A stretch of DNA of 5,409 bases from Acidobacteriota bacterium (GTDB lineage Bacteria; Acidobacteriota; Terriglobia; Versatilivoradales; Versatilivoraceae): the NCBI GenBank assembly GCA_026706225.1, contig JAPOZE010000342.1, positions 435 through 5,843 of the forward strand. Reading direction: 5' to 3'. Every line of letters starts with the position of its first letter. Positions within the stretch are counted from its first letter, which is position 1. The translations under genes were made by a program, and so were the position numbers. Shown here in pieces: positions 1 to 5,409 of the stretch. The notes beneath the pieces are model-generated. The model made no database searches. It saw only the letters and a program-made list of their open reading frames with translations, and was not told the DNA's origin.

Positions 1-1
1 G

Positions 2-115
2 GGCGCCGTGGGGTCGGCCCTGGCCTTCGCTTTCGGTCTGGGGGGCCGGGAATTCGCCGCACGGCACCTGGAGGGATGGCTGCAATCGATGAAGTCGGAA
101 GGACGATCGAAGTAA
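2..115 (+). CDS. C-terminal fragment of a putative CmpX-type conserved-TM-helix membrane protein (5' end outside window)
   Basis: The frame starting at base 2 is open from the left edge to a TAA at 113-115 and gives 37 residues. The segment reads GAVGSALAFAFGLGGREFAA, followed by a short amphipathic, basic tail. An Ala/Leu-rich helix ending in 'LAFGLGGRE.A' is the signature end of the 'conserved TM helix' repeat. That repeat occurs in CmpX and in relatives of small-conductance mechanosensitive channels, which are inner-membrane proteins, often with several such helices. The other two forward frames are much less protein-like here. The gene converges on the M81 peptidase gene with only 27 bp between the stop codons. 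The family call rests on one short motif, so another polytopic membrane protein is possible; the existence of a real coding end is more certain than its name. Confidence 0.5.
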   Translation, partial: GAVGSALAFAFGLGGREFAARHLEGWLQSMKSEGRSK

Positions 116-128
116 CGGCCGGGGGCCG
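116..128. terminator. Possible small GC hairpin in the convergent gap
   Basis: The 27-bp gap between the two convergent stop codons contains CGGCC-GGG-GGCCG, a 5-bp all-GC stem with a 3-base loop. It sits where a shared bidirectional terminator would be expected. There is no T-tract on either side, so it does not meet the usual intrinsic-terminator pattern and could simply be GC-rich sequence. Confidence 0.2.
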
Positions 129-142
129 GTGAGAAATGCGGG

Positions 143-1627
143 TCAGATCTCGAAGGTCGTATCGGGCTGCATGGGGTAGATCTTTCGGCCCAGGCGCTTG
201 AAGGGCAGCTTGGAGAAGTCCTGGGTAAAGACGCTGCCGGCGTCGACGTTGAAGATGGAGCCGGCGATGGGTTCGAAGCCGCTACGAAAGTGGCCGGTGG
301 ACTTCACGCAAATGTAGCGCATGCGGGCGCAATCCAGTCCCAACCCACGGCTGAAGGCCAGGTCCATGGGCTGGTGGCCCAGGGTGATGACCGCCACGTA
401 AACCCCGTCCTGCCTGAGCAGCACCGAGTCTCCATGGTCACCCTCCAGGCCGGCAAACATGGGACCGTCATAGATGAAACGCCCGTCGCTCACCGCCACC
501 ACTTCAGCCCGCATGGGGACCGGCGGTCCCACCAGCGGGTGAGACTTCCCTCCGACTTCGACATCAACCCGGTTCCCGACGCCAGCGCTGAGAGCTGTCC
601 GGACTGTTTCCGGGTCGACGATATGGAGCACGGCCGCGTCCTGCAAGCGCCGCTGCAGGAAGAGGCGCAGAATCTCGGTGCTGTCGCTGGGGGCACCACC
701 ACCCGGGTTGTCGGCCTGGTCGGCCAGGATAATGGGGTACTTCCCCACGGCCTCGCCTTGCGCCAGGCCCTGGCTGGGTGAGAGCGGTGCCCGCTGCCAG
801 GTTTCCTTCCGCTCCCAGATCCAGCGAGCGAGATCGTCGGCCTTCTGCTGGGCTCCCTCCGGATCGTTGTCGGTAACGACCAGGGTGGAAGCCCCGGCGC
901 AGTTGACGTCGGCCCACTGGTAGCCGACTCCCACGCTGGCCGTCAGCACCCCGGGCTGTCTCTCCAGAGCCTGCAGGCGGTCTATGACCAGGCACATGGG
1001 TTCTTCGGCGGTGATCATCCTGGCCGCCGCCCAGAAAAGGGGGATGGAGCGCCAGCCCAGAGTCGGGCGGATCTCGCCCCGTACCGTCCGCACCATCATG
1101 TCGGCCGCTTCCACTCCCCGTTCGGCCATGTCGACGTGGGGATAGGTGTCCTCCACGATCAGGGCGGTGGCGTTGTCCACCATGGTCTTGCCGATGTTGC
1201 AATGGAGGTCGTGGACCCCAATGATCGGACAACGGGGACCCACCAGTTGCCTGACACTCTTCAGGATGTCTCCGTCGGCGTCATTGATCCCCTCGGCGGA
1301 ATAGGCCCCGTGCACGCTCAGCAGCACACCGTCCACCGGCAGGGCCTGTCGCAAGAGCGCCAGCAGGGACTCCTTCAGAGCCTCGTGCGTCTCCCGGGTC
1401 GGCTGCTTTCCGGAAGCGGCATGGCGCCAGACCAGCGGGACCATCTCCACCTGCTGCCGCCGCAGCTCCCTGATGAATCCGTCGATGATGGTGTTGACCT
1501 CACCCGAACGTTGCAGCAGTTCCTCGGGCCCGCTGGAGCGGGAGTGCCCGTAGAACTCCTCCAGCGGCGTCTCCACCGTGGAGTAGTTGCTGCTCTCGTG
1601 CTCGATACCGCCGATGGCAATGCGCAT
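143..1627 (-). CDS. M81 family (MlrC-type) zinc metallopeptidase
   Basis: This 494-aa protein has the length and domain order of the M81 family, whose founder MlrC (microcystinase C) hydrolyses a linear peptide. The N-terminal catalytic domain opens with GGIEHESSN (residues 6-14), matching the family's 'GG..HETNTF' start and supporting this ATG. Residues 105-120 (VHGAYSAEG...DGD) follow the 'HGA....DGEGD' block. Asp140, His142 (HDLHCN) and His164 (TYPHVD) have the D-x-H-(x21)-H spacing of the MlrC zinc ligands. The C-terminal domain carries DNPGGGAPSDST (307-317) and FRSGFEPIA (447-455), both typical. No signal peptide is visible, so it is probably cytoplasmic. The start is preceded by AAGGAG with 6-nt spacing. 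It lies 31 bp downstream of vapC on the same strand and is probably co-transcribed with it. M81 members act on varied small peptides and amides; the substrate cannot be read from the sequence. Confidence 0.95.
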   Translation of the reverse strand: MRIAIGGIEHESSNYSTVETPLEEFYGHSRSSGPEELLQRSGEVNTIIDGFIRELRRQQVEMVPLVWRHAASGKQPTRETHEALKESLLALLRQALPVDGVLLSVHGAYSAEGINDADGDILKSVRQLVGPRCPIIGVHDLHCNIGKTMVDNATALIVEDTYPHVDMAERGVEAADMMVRTVRGEIRPTLGWRSIPLFWAAARMITAEEPMCLVIDRLQALERQPGVLTASVGVGYQWADVNCAGASTLVVTDNDPEGAQQKADDLARWIWERKETWQRAPLSPSQGLAQGEAVGKYPIILADQADNPGGGAPSDSTEILRLFLQRRLQDAAVLHIVDPETVRTALSAGVGNRVDVEVGGKSHPLVGPPVPMRAEVVAVSDGRFIYDGPMFAGLEGDHGDSVLLRQDGVYVAVITLGHQPMDLAFSRGLGLDCARMRYICVKSTGHFRSGFEPIAGSIFNVDAGSVFTQDFSKLPFKRLGRKIYPMQPDTTFEI

Positions 1628-1633
1628 CCGAAG

Positions 1634-1639
1634 CTCCTT
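1634..1639 (-). promoter_or_regulatory. Strong Shine-Dalgarno site of the M81 peptidase gene
   Basis: Read on the minus strand this is AAGGAG, 6 nt before the ATG at 1627-1625. It is the best ribosome-binding site in the window and fixes the start. It contrasts with vapB, vapC and the transporter, which have weak or no SD, and suggests that the peptidase is translated independently of the upstream toxin. Confidence 0.85.
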
Positions 1640-1658
1640 TTCTGTCGCGACTCACTCC

Positions 1659-2084
1659 TCACCTCAGTACTTCGAAGGCCCTCTTGCGGCCGCGGCCGTA
1701 GCGAAAGACCGCGAAATCGTTGTCGAAGGACATGACCCGCGAAATTCCGAGCCGCTCCATGAGTGCAAAGGAGGTGCGATCGACAAGGGAGAAGTCCTGG
1801 TCAGGAAAGTGTTCGCCGATAGCCCAGGCACCCTCCAGGTCAGCCCAGGTCGTCTGCTCAATGGTTGCCACTCCGTTTCGCAGACCGGCCCAAAAGGACT
1901 CCGCAGCGTTCGCGGAGATGAAATGGTGAAGGAGGCGCCAAGTCTCAACCAGAACGTGGTCACTGGTCACCAGCGGTTCATCAATGGCCAGAAGTTGTTT
2001 CGCGCGACCGTTCCACCGGTCACCGCGATCGGCGGCGGCATACCAGACCGAACTGTCAACGAAGACACTCAAGACGCACCTCAC
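1659..2084 (-). CDS. vapC: VapC toxin, PIN-domain ribonuclease
   Basis: This 141-aa PIN-domain protein is the length expected of a VapC. VapC toxins are Mg2+-dependent endoribonucleases that cut tRNA or rRNA and stop growth when free of antitoxin. The acidic active-site residues are in the canonical places: Asp10 (VFVDSSVWYA), Glu47 (VLVETW), Asp102 (LVDRTSFALMERLGI) and Asp121/Asp123 (SFDNDF). The domain therefore looks catalytically intact. The 'DQDFSLVDRTSFALM' block (95-109) is typical of this subgroup. Translation starts at a GTG that overlaps the vapB stop (GTGA). No SD is visible, so it probably depends on translational coupling to vapB, which keeps toxin below antitoxin. Sampled lines across vapBC count at about 53-65% GC, slightly below the neighbours, which is compatible with acquisition as a cassette. 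Confidence 0.94.
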   Translation of the reverse strand: MRCVLSVFVDSSVWYAAADRGDRWNGRAKQLLAIDEPLVTSDHVLVETWRLLHHFISANAAESFWAGLRNGVATIEQTTWADLEGAWAIGEHFPDQDFSLVDRTSFALMERLGISRVMSFDNDFAVFRYGRGRKRAFEVLR

Positions 2085-2329
2085 GCCCGGCGCTTGGCAG
2101 CTTGAGTGGCTTCGCCGATCATGCGATCTTTTTCAGAGGCGATGTCGGTCCCTTTTGACCTGCCGAGATCGAAGACGACGGCACGGTCAACCTGCCTGGG
2201 TGACTCGGCCAAGTCTCGGTCAACCAGCCGGCGTATGTATTCGGCCAATGAAACACCCAGTCCGGCCGCGCGTGCGCGAACGCGATTGTGCAACTCCGAA
2301 TTCAGCACTATCTGGGTGCGAACCATCAT
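2081..2329 (-). CDS. vapB: VapB antitoxin, ribbon-helix-helix type
   Basis: This 82-aa basic protein is directly upstream of vapC and overlaps it by 4 bp. Residues 3-9 (VRTQIVL) fit the DNA-contacting beta strand of a ribbon-helix-helix fold, residues 11-22 the first helix, and GVSLAEYIRRLVDRDL (25-40) the second. The C-terminal part, VFDLGRSKGTDIASEKDRMI (52-71), matches the toxin-binding tail common in VapB partners of PIN toxins ('VFDLG.S..SDIA..KD.MI'). The protein should neutralise VapC and, as a dimer or VapBC complex, repress its own promoter. Two ATGs stand in tandem (2329 and 2326); the first is used here. No SD precedes them, and the in-frame sequence upstream has no earlier ATG or GTG before a TGA. 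The promoter placement suggests near-leaderless translation. Confidence 0.93.
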   Translation of the reverse strand: MMVRTQIVLNSELHNRVRARAAGLGVSLAEYIRRLVDRDLAESPRQVDRAVVFDLGRSKGTDIASEKDRMIGEATQAAKRRA

Positions 2330-2345
2330 AATGGCACCATCATAA
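2322..2345. repeat. 10-bp direct repeat, 14-bp period, candidate VapB operator
   Basis: ACCATCATAA occurs at 2322-2331 and again at 2336-2345, separated by TGGC. On the coding strand one copy (TTATGATGGT) contains the promoter's -10 hexamer and the other contains the vapB start codons. The junction ATGG-CA-CCAT (2331-2340) is also a small inverted repeat. Ribbon-helix-helix antitoxins commonly bind paired short repeats over their own promoter, so this is a natural operator candidate. Binding here would cover the -10 and the start site. Function is inferred from position only. Confidence 0.5.
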
Positions 2346-2367
2346 CGTCACAATCCTAATGCGTCAA
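2339..2367 (-). promoter_or_regulatory. vapBC promoter (-35 TTGACG, 17-bp spacer, -10 TATGAT)
   Basis: On the minus strand TTGACG (2367-2362, 5/6 to consensus) and TATGAT (2344-2339, 5/6) are separated by exactly 17 bp, the optimum for a sigma70-type promoter. The expected transcription start, about 7 nt past the -10, falls near 2332, only 2-3 nt before the vapB ATG. The mRNA would then be nearly leaderless, in agreement with the missing SD. This promoter could also drive vapC and the M81 peptidase gene. Confidence 0.6.
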
Positions 2368-2434
2368 GTCAGCGTGCGCTACAGCTGTGCTTTGGCCGTT
2401 ACTCGAGACATCGAACCGCCGGAGGCTGCGCCGC

Positions 2435-3802
2435 TCAGTTCCCGGTTTCCCCCAGGCCCTGCCTTTGTTCCGTCCTTGTTGCCTCGTCCTCCCGCCCCGC
2501 CTGGCGGGCCTTGTCCTCGTCGACCAGGACCAGCAGCACCAGTCCCACCAGGAAAAAGGCCACCAGCGACAGGATGGCCGGCCTGGCGCTTCCGGCCATC
2601 AGGGTGATGGCTGCGAAGACCCAGGGACCCCAGATGGAGGAAAACTTGCTGAAGAGGGTGTAGAAGCCGTAGAACTCGGCGCTGGCCCGGGGTGGGATCA
2701 TGGAGCCGTAGAGGGACCGGCTCAGGGCCTGGGACCCGCCCAGGACCAATCCCACCACCACGCCCAGGGCAAAGAAGTCCCGGGCGCTCTGTATGAAATA
2801 GGCCGCCACGGCCACCGCCGACCAGATCACCAGGGTCAGCATGACCGACTGCCGGGTTCCCAGCCAAAAGGCCATCCGGCTGAACAGCATCGCCCCGGCG
2901 GCGGCCACGATCTGGATCGTCAGCAGAGTGACCATGAGGGTGGTGTTGCTCAGCCCCAACTCGTCCTTGCCATAGATGGTGGCCATGTTGATGGCGGTCT
3001 GTATCCCGTCGTTGTAGAACATGTAGGCCAACAGGAACGTCGCCAGGTGGCGATAGCGACGGACCTGGCGGGCGGTCTGCAGGGTGCGGGAGAAGCCGGC
3101 GGCCAGGGTGCGAAACCATTGGCGCCGGACAGACGGTCCGAAGGCCGGGACTCCCCGAACCGGCCCCTCGGAGAGATCCCGCACGGTCACCAGGGTGAAA
3201 CCCGCCCACCAGAGCCCCGCCATCACCATGCCCAGGCGTGCCGCCAGGCCTTGGGCCATGCCGAGTTGGCGATGGCCGGCCACCAGTCCCAGGGCGAGCG
3301 CGAACTGGAGGCCGCCTCCCACGTAGCCGTAGGCATATCCCCTGCCCGAAAGCCGGTCCATGGCGTTTCGTCCGGGGGCGATCTGAGGCAGGAAGGCGTC
3401 ATAGAACACGTTGCCGCCGACGTAGGCAACCTGGGCGATCAGGAAAAAGGAGAGCGTTCTGAAGACGTCGCCTGACTGGCAGAAGTAGAGCAGTAGGGTA
3501 AACAGGGAGCCTGTATAGGCGCAGGCCAGCAGGAAACGCTTCTTGGAAGCCGTCATGTCGGCGACCGCGCCCAGGGTGGGAGACAGCAGAAAAGCCAGGA
3601 AGGCGGCCAGGCCGGCGGTGAACCCCCACAGGGCGGTGGCCCTGAAGAGGGTGTCTCCGAGGCGCACCCCCCCGGATCCTACCACCGCCTCGGCAAAATA
3701 GGCGGGCAGCAAGCCCACGGCCACGGTGGTGGTGTAGGCCGAGTTGGCCCAGTCGTACATGCACCAGCCGAAGGTGTTCCTGCGGTTTCCGGTTTCGGAC
3801 AT
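2435..3802 (-). CDS. UMF1/Atg22-family major facilitator superfamily transporter
   Basis: This 455-aa polytopic membrane protein has the length and motifs of the bacterial UMF1 (Atg22-like) branch of the MFS. Visible signatures are the N-terminal YDWANSAY (16-23), SPTLGAVAD (74-82), the FYDAFLPQIA block (133-142), SGRGYAYGYVGGG (152-164), the second-half opening YNDGIQTAINMATIYGKDEL (263-282), and GGSQALSRSLYG (355-366). About 12 hydrophobic segments alternate with short loops, and a basic central loop around 207-252 joins the two halves. The tail after about 427 is charged and soluble. Atg22 in yeast exports amino acids from the vacuole; bacterial members are mostly uncharacterised, so the substrate is unknown. 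The start is set by the conserved YDWANSA motif just inside; the SD is poor (a GGGA about 10 nt upstream). It reads towards vapB with 105 bp between them, and its start is divergent from that of the AI-2E gene. Confidence 0.93.
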   Translation of the reverse strand: MSETGNRRNTFGWCMYDWANSAYTTTVAVGLLPAYFAEAVVGSGGVRLGDTLFRATALWGFTAGLAAFLAFLLSPTLGAVADMTASKKRFLLACAYTGSLFTLLLYFCQSGDVFRTLSFFLIAQVAYVGGNVFYDAFLPQIAPGRNAMDRLSGRGYAYGYVGGGLQFALALGLVAGHRQLGMAQGLAARLGMVMAGLWWAGFTLVTVRDLSEGPVRGVPAFGPSVRRQWFRTLAAGFSRTLQTARQVRRYRHLATFLLAYMFYNDGIQTAINMATIYGKDELGLSNTTLMVTLLTIQIVAAAGAMLFSRMAFWLGTRQSVMLTLVIWSAVAVAAYFIQSARDFFALGVVVGLVLGGSQALSRSLYGSMIPPRASAEFYGFYTLFSKFSSIWGPWVFAAITLMAGSARPAILSLVAFFLVGLVLLVLVDEDKARQAGREDEATRTEQRQGLGETGN

Positions 3803-3889
3803 GAGAGGTGTCCCGGCCTCGGAGCGAACCGGCGGTCAGCGGGGAGGGCCCGATACCTGGCGGTTAGCTTCGCGTCCGCGTTTCAAGCC

Positions 3890-3898
3890 TGCTAGAAT
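3890..3898 (+). promoter_or_regulatory. Extended -10 promoter for the AI-2E family gene
   Basis: TGCTAGAAT combines the TGn extension with TAGAAT (5/6 to TATAAT). No good -35 lies 16-18 bp upstream, which is normal for extended -10 promoters. Transcription would start near 3905, giving a leader of about 135 nt before the ATG at 4040. On the opposite strand TTGCCA (3924-3919) could be a -35 for the divergent transporter gene, but its best -10 candidates match only 4 of 6 and need 17-19 bp spacing. That minus-strand promoter is not called. Confidence 0.45.
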
Positions 3899-3992
3899 AC
3901 AGTCGGAGTCTATCATGCTGGCAAATCGCCCCCGACCGTTGCCTGCGCCGAATCCGGCCAGGCCAGGTCGGCCTCTAGACTGCAGAAGAATT

Positions 3993-4018
3993 GACCGGAC
4001 CAGCGGGCGGTCCCGGTC
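3993..4018 (+). other. Bulged stem-loop in the leader of the AI-2E family gene
   Basis: GACCGG at 3993-3998 pairs with CCGGTC at 4013-4018, and ACC (3999-4001) pairs with GGT (4009-4011). This gives nine base pairs with one bulged C at 4012 and a 7-base loop (AGCGGGC). It ends 21 nt before the ATG and is followed by CTTGCATTTT, which is only a weak U-rich run. It could affect readthrough or ribosome access in the leader, but a chance GC-rich hairpin is equally possible. Confidence 0.35.
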
Positions 4019-4039
4019 TTGCATTTTCGCGAGTTACCC

Positions 4040-5149
4040 ATGAGCAACGGGAATCGACAGCAGGCGATGGCGCGCGGCGCCATGGTGATCGCGGCCATCG
4101 TGATCATTATCGCCGGAATACGGGAAGCCTCGGCCATCCTCATCCCCTTTCTGTTGGCTGTCTTCATTGCGGTTATCGGCGGTCCTTCCGCTTTCTGGCT
4201 GAAAAGAAAGGGAGTCCCTTCATCCCTGGCCGTGCTGGTGGTGGTGCTGGTGTTCCTGGGAATCGGCGTCGGCATGGGAGCGGTGTTGAGCACCTCTCTC
4301 AACGGCTTTTACCTGCAGATGGATTCCTACAAGGAGAGCTTGAATCAGCAGATGGACACCCTGTTCATCTGGCTGAAGGGCATGGGCATCCACCTGGACT
4401 GGGGACTGCTGAAGGAAGTGGTCAATCCCGGGGAGGCCATGCAGCTTGTGGCCACCTTGCTGGCCGGTTTCGGGGGTGTGCTGACCAACACCTTTCTCAT
4501 CACCCTGACCGTGGTCTTCATCCTGTTGGAGGCTTCGGGATTCCCTGCCAAGCTGCGGGCGGCCATGAAAAACCCCAAGGCCTCCTTCCCCGCCTTCGAG
4601 CAGTTCACCCACGCGGTGAAGAGCTACCTGGTCATCAAGACGATGGTGAGCCTGGCCACCGGGGTCGCGGCCACATTGTGGGTGTTCCTGCTGGGTTTGG
4701 ACTTCCCCCTGCTGTGGGGATTGCTGGCCTTTCTGTTCAACTATGTGCCCACCATCGGCTCCATTGTGGCGGCGGTTCCGGCGATGCTGCTGGCGCTTGT
4801 CCAACTGGGACCCTTCCCCGCCCTGCTGGTGGCCGTGGGTTATCTGTGCATCAACTTCATCATCGGCAGCTTGATCGAGCCGCGCTTCATGGGCCACGGC
4901 CTGGGCTTGTCGACCCTGGTGGTGTTTCTGTCGCTGGTCTTTTGGGGATGGGTCCTGGGGCCGGTCGGAATGCTGCTGTCGGTGCCCCTCACCATTACGG
5001 CCAAGATCGGATTGGAGAGCCGCGAGGAAACTCGCTGGCTGGCCATTCTGCTGGGTTCGGAGAAATCCGCCGCAGCCGCCCTGGAACTCACCGCCGGGGA
5101 GACCGCAACGCCGGAGGACGAACCCGATTCCGCTCCCGCCGCGACGTAA
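4040..5149 (+). CDS. AI-2E family (PerM/TqsA-type) membrane transport protein
   Basis: This 369-aa integral membrane protein has the full AI-2E family architecture. Two N-terminal helices (about 14-49) are followed by a third (61-86) and a soluble, partly amphipathic segment (91-135). A helix follows at about 139-165, ending in FILLEASGFPAKL. The rest is the conserved C-terminal bundle, with LGLDFPLLWGLLAFLFNYVP (218-237), TIGSIVAAVPA (238-248), the IEPRFMGHGLGLSTLVVFLS block (279-298), FWGWVLGPVGMLLSVPL (301-317) and a short TAKIGLES end. Members include the autoinducer-2 exporter TqsA, but most are uncharacterised or act as ion/H+ antiporters, so quorum-signal export should not be assumed. 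The tail after 340 is Ala/Pro/Glu-rich and disordered. The frame also offers a TTG at 4019, but ATG 4040 is preferred: it has GAG at 6-nt spacing, and the upstream extension would reach into the leader hairpin. The gene is transcribed away from the MFS gene. Confidence 0.94.
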   Translation: MSNGNRQQAMARGAMVIAAIVIIIAGIREASAILIPFLLAVFIAVIGGPSAFWLKRKGVPSSLAVLVVVLVFLGIGVGMGAVLSTSLNGFYLQMDSYKESLNQQMDTLFIWLKGMGIHLDWGLLKEVVNPGEAMQLVATLLAGFGGVLTNTFLITLTVVFILLEASGFPAKLRAAMKNPKASFPAFEQFTHAVKSYLVIKTMVSLATGVAATLWVFLLGLDFPLLWGLLAFLFNYVPTIGSIVAAVPAMLLALVQLGPFPALLVAVGYLCINFIIGSLIEPRFMGHGLGLSTLVVFLSLVFWGWVLGPVGMLLSVPLTITAKIGLESREETRWLAILLGSEKSAAAALELTAGETATPEDEPDSAPAAT

Positions 5150-5250
5150 ACTCCCTCGTCTCCTCACTGAAACCGGCCGCCCCAGCCTCGGCTTCGGATC
5201 GTCGATCGGCTTTCCAAACCGCCTCAATCCGGATAGCTCAGCAAAGCAGG

Positions 5251-5276
5251 CAAGAAATGCAGTTCATCTGCTCTTG
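5251..5276. other. Bulged hairpin downstream of the AI-2E family gene
   Basis: CAAGA (5251-5255) pairs with TCTTG (5272-5276) and GCAG (5259-5262) pairs with CTGC (5268-5271). A 3-base bulge (AAT) lies on one side and the loop is TTCAT. No T-tract follows on either strand, so it is not a standard intrinsic terminator. The rest of 5150-5409 shows no strong terminator, tRNA or convincing gene. Several frames on both strands run open to the right edge, including a plus-strand frame from an ATG at 5257, but none gives a recognisable protein. Confidence 0.3.
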
Positions 5277-5409
5277 GGGACGGTTTTCCGCTTCGGGCAC
5301 GAGATCGACCCTCCTCCCACAAATCCGCCTGGCAGGAAGCTCTTTGGCGCAACCTGTACCGCTCCTGATTTCTTGGACGGAAAAGACGTACCATACTCAC
5401 GCGGCCAAG

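Noticed and set aside
564..1232. 222-codon minus-strand frame inside the peptidase gene.
   Set aside because: It is an out-of-frame shadow of the M81 gene, rich in Arg/Gly/Pro/His and without motifs.
2370..2434. Palindrome ACAGCTGT between the MFS stop and the vapB promoter, considered as a terminator or operator.
   Set aside because: It is an 8-bp self-complementary site with no loop and no T-tract; short palindromes like this are expected by chance.
2387..3475. 362-codon open frame on the plus strand, antisense to the MFS gene.
   Set aside because: It has a His/Gln/Gly-rich composition without any recognisable domain and lies fully over a clear MFS transporter. It is a shadow frame.
2435..3802. 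The MFS protein begins MSETGN and ends GETGN, suggesting a terminal repeat.
   Set aside because: Only four residues are shared (ETGN), and the surrounding nucleotides are not a longer repeat. It is coincidence.
3836..4024. 62-codon minus-strand frame in the divergent intergenic region.
   Set aside because: It has an Arg/Gly-rich translation, no SD and no family resemblance, and it overlaps the likely promoter.
4019..4039. TTG at 4019 as the start of the AI-2E gene.
   Set aside because: It would begin inside or beside the leader hairpin and adds seven unconserved residues. ATG 4040 with a GAG at 6-nt spacing is more plausible.
4220..5227. 335-codon open frame on the minus strand, antisense to the AI-2E gene.
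   Set aside because: The translation is a Gln/His/Arg/Gly-rich low-complexity string with no domain, as expected opposite a GC-rich membrane-protein gene that is itself certain.
5228..5329. GGATAGCTCAG at 5231-5241 looks like the 5' part of a tRNA, and ATCCG at 5323-5327 could pair with CGGAT.
   Set aside because: There is no matching D-stem partner (GAGC), no recognisable T-arm (GTTCGA-like) and no anticodon stem, and the span of about 98 nt is wrong. It is a chance match.
1..5409. CRISPR array, insertion sequence, phage or secretion-type system.
   Set aside because: I saw no regularly spaced repeats, transposase, terminal inverted repeats or phage genes. Apart from VapBC, all genes belong to ordinary chromosomal families.

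Overview
The window is a compact stretch of a high-GC bacterial chromosome. Sampled 60-base lines count by hand at roughly 53-72% GC. Genes are densely packed, starts are ATG or GTG, and SD-led and poorly led genes are mixed. No taxonomic marker is present. Large M81 peptidases, UMF1/Atg22-type transporters, AI-2E exporters and VapBC modules together would suit an Acidobacteriota-like or other uncultured soil or marine lineage, but that is only a guess.

Layout, left to right. (1) Positions 2-115, plus strand: the last 37 codons of a gene that looks like a CmpX-type 'conserved TM helix' membrane protein. It meets the next gene tail to tail across 27 bp. (2) Positions 143-1627, minus: an M81 (MlrC-type) zinc metallopeptidase with its metal-ligand pattern intact. 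(3) Positions 1659-2329, minus: a complete VapBC toxin-antitoxin pair with a GTGA stop/start overlap. In front of it lies a well-formed sigma70-type promoter (TTGACG-17-TATGAT) whose predicted start point is almost at the vapB ATG, and a 10-bp direct repeat that could be the VapB operator. (4) Positions 2435-3802, minus: a UMF1/Atg22-family major facilitator transporter. (5) Positions 3803-4039: a divergent intergenic region with an extended -10 promoter on the plus strand and a bulged stem-loop just before the next gene. (6) Positions 4040-5149, plus: an AI-2E (PerM/TqsA-type) family membrane protein. (7) Positions 5150-5409: no convincing gene. It holds one bulged hairpin and several reading frames that stay open at the right edge.

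The transporter, vapB, vapC and peptidase all read leftwards. The peptidase has its own strong SD 31 bp after vapC, so the vapB promoter probably also transcribes it. The simplest reading is that a VapBC cassette sits between a transporter and a peptidase that may once have been adjacent, and now carries the promoter for the peptidase. A peptidase/MFS pair superficially recalls the microcystin-degradation (mlr) cluster, but nothing here shows that substrate. I see no evidence of a wholly new system. The most unusual detail is the near-leaderless, repeat-embedded vapB control region.
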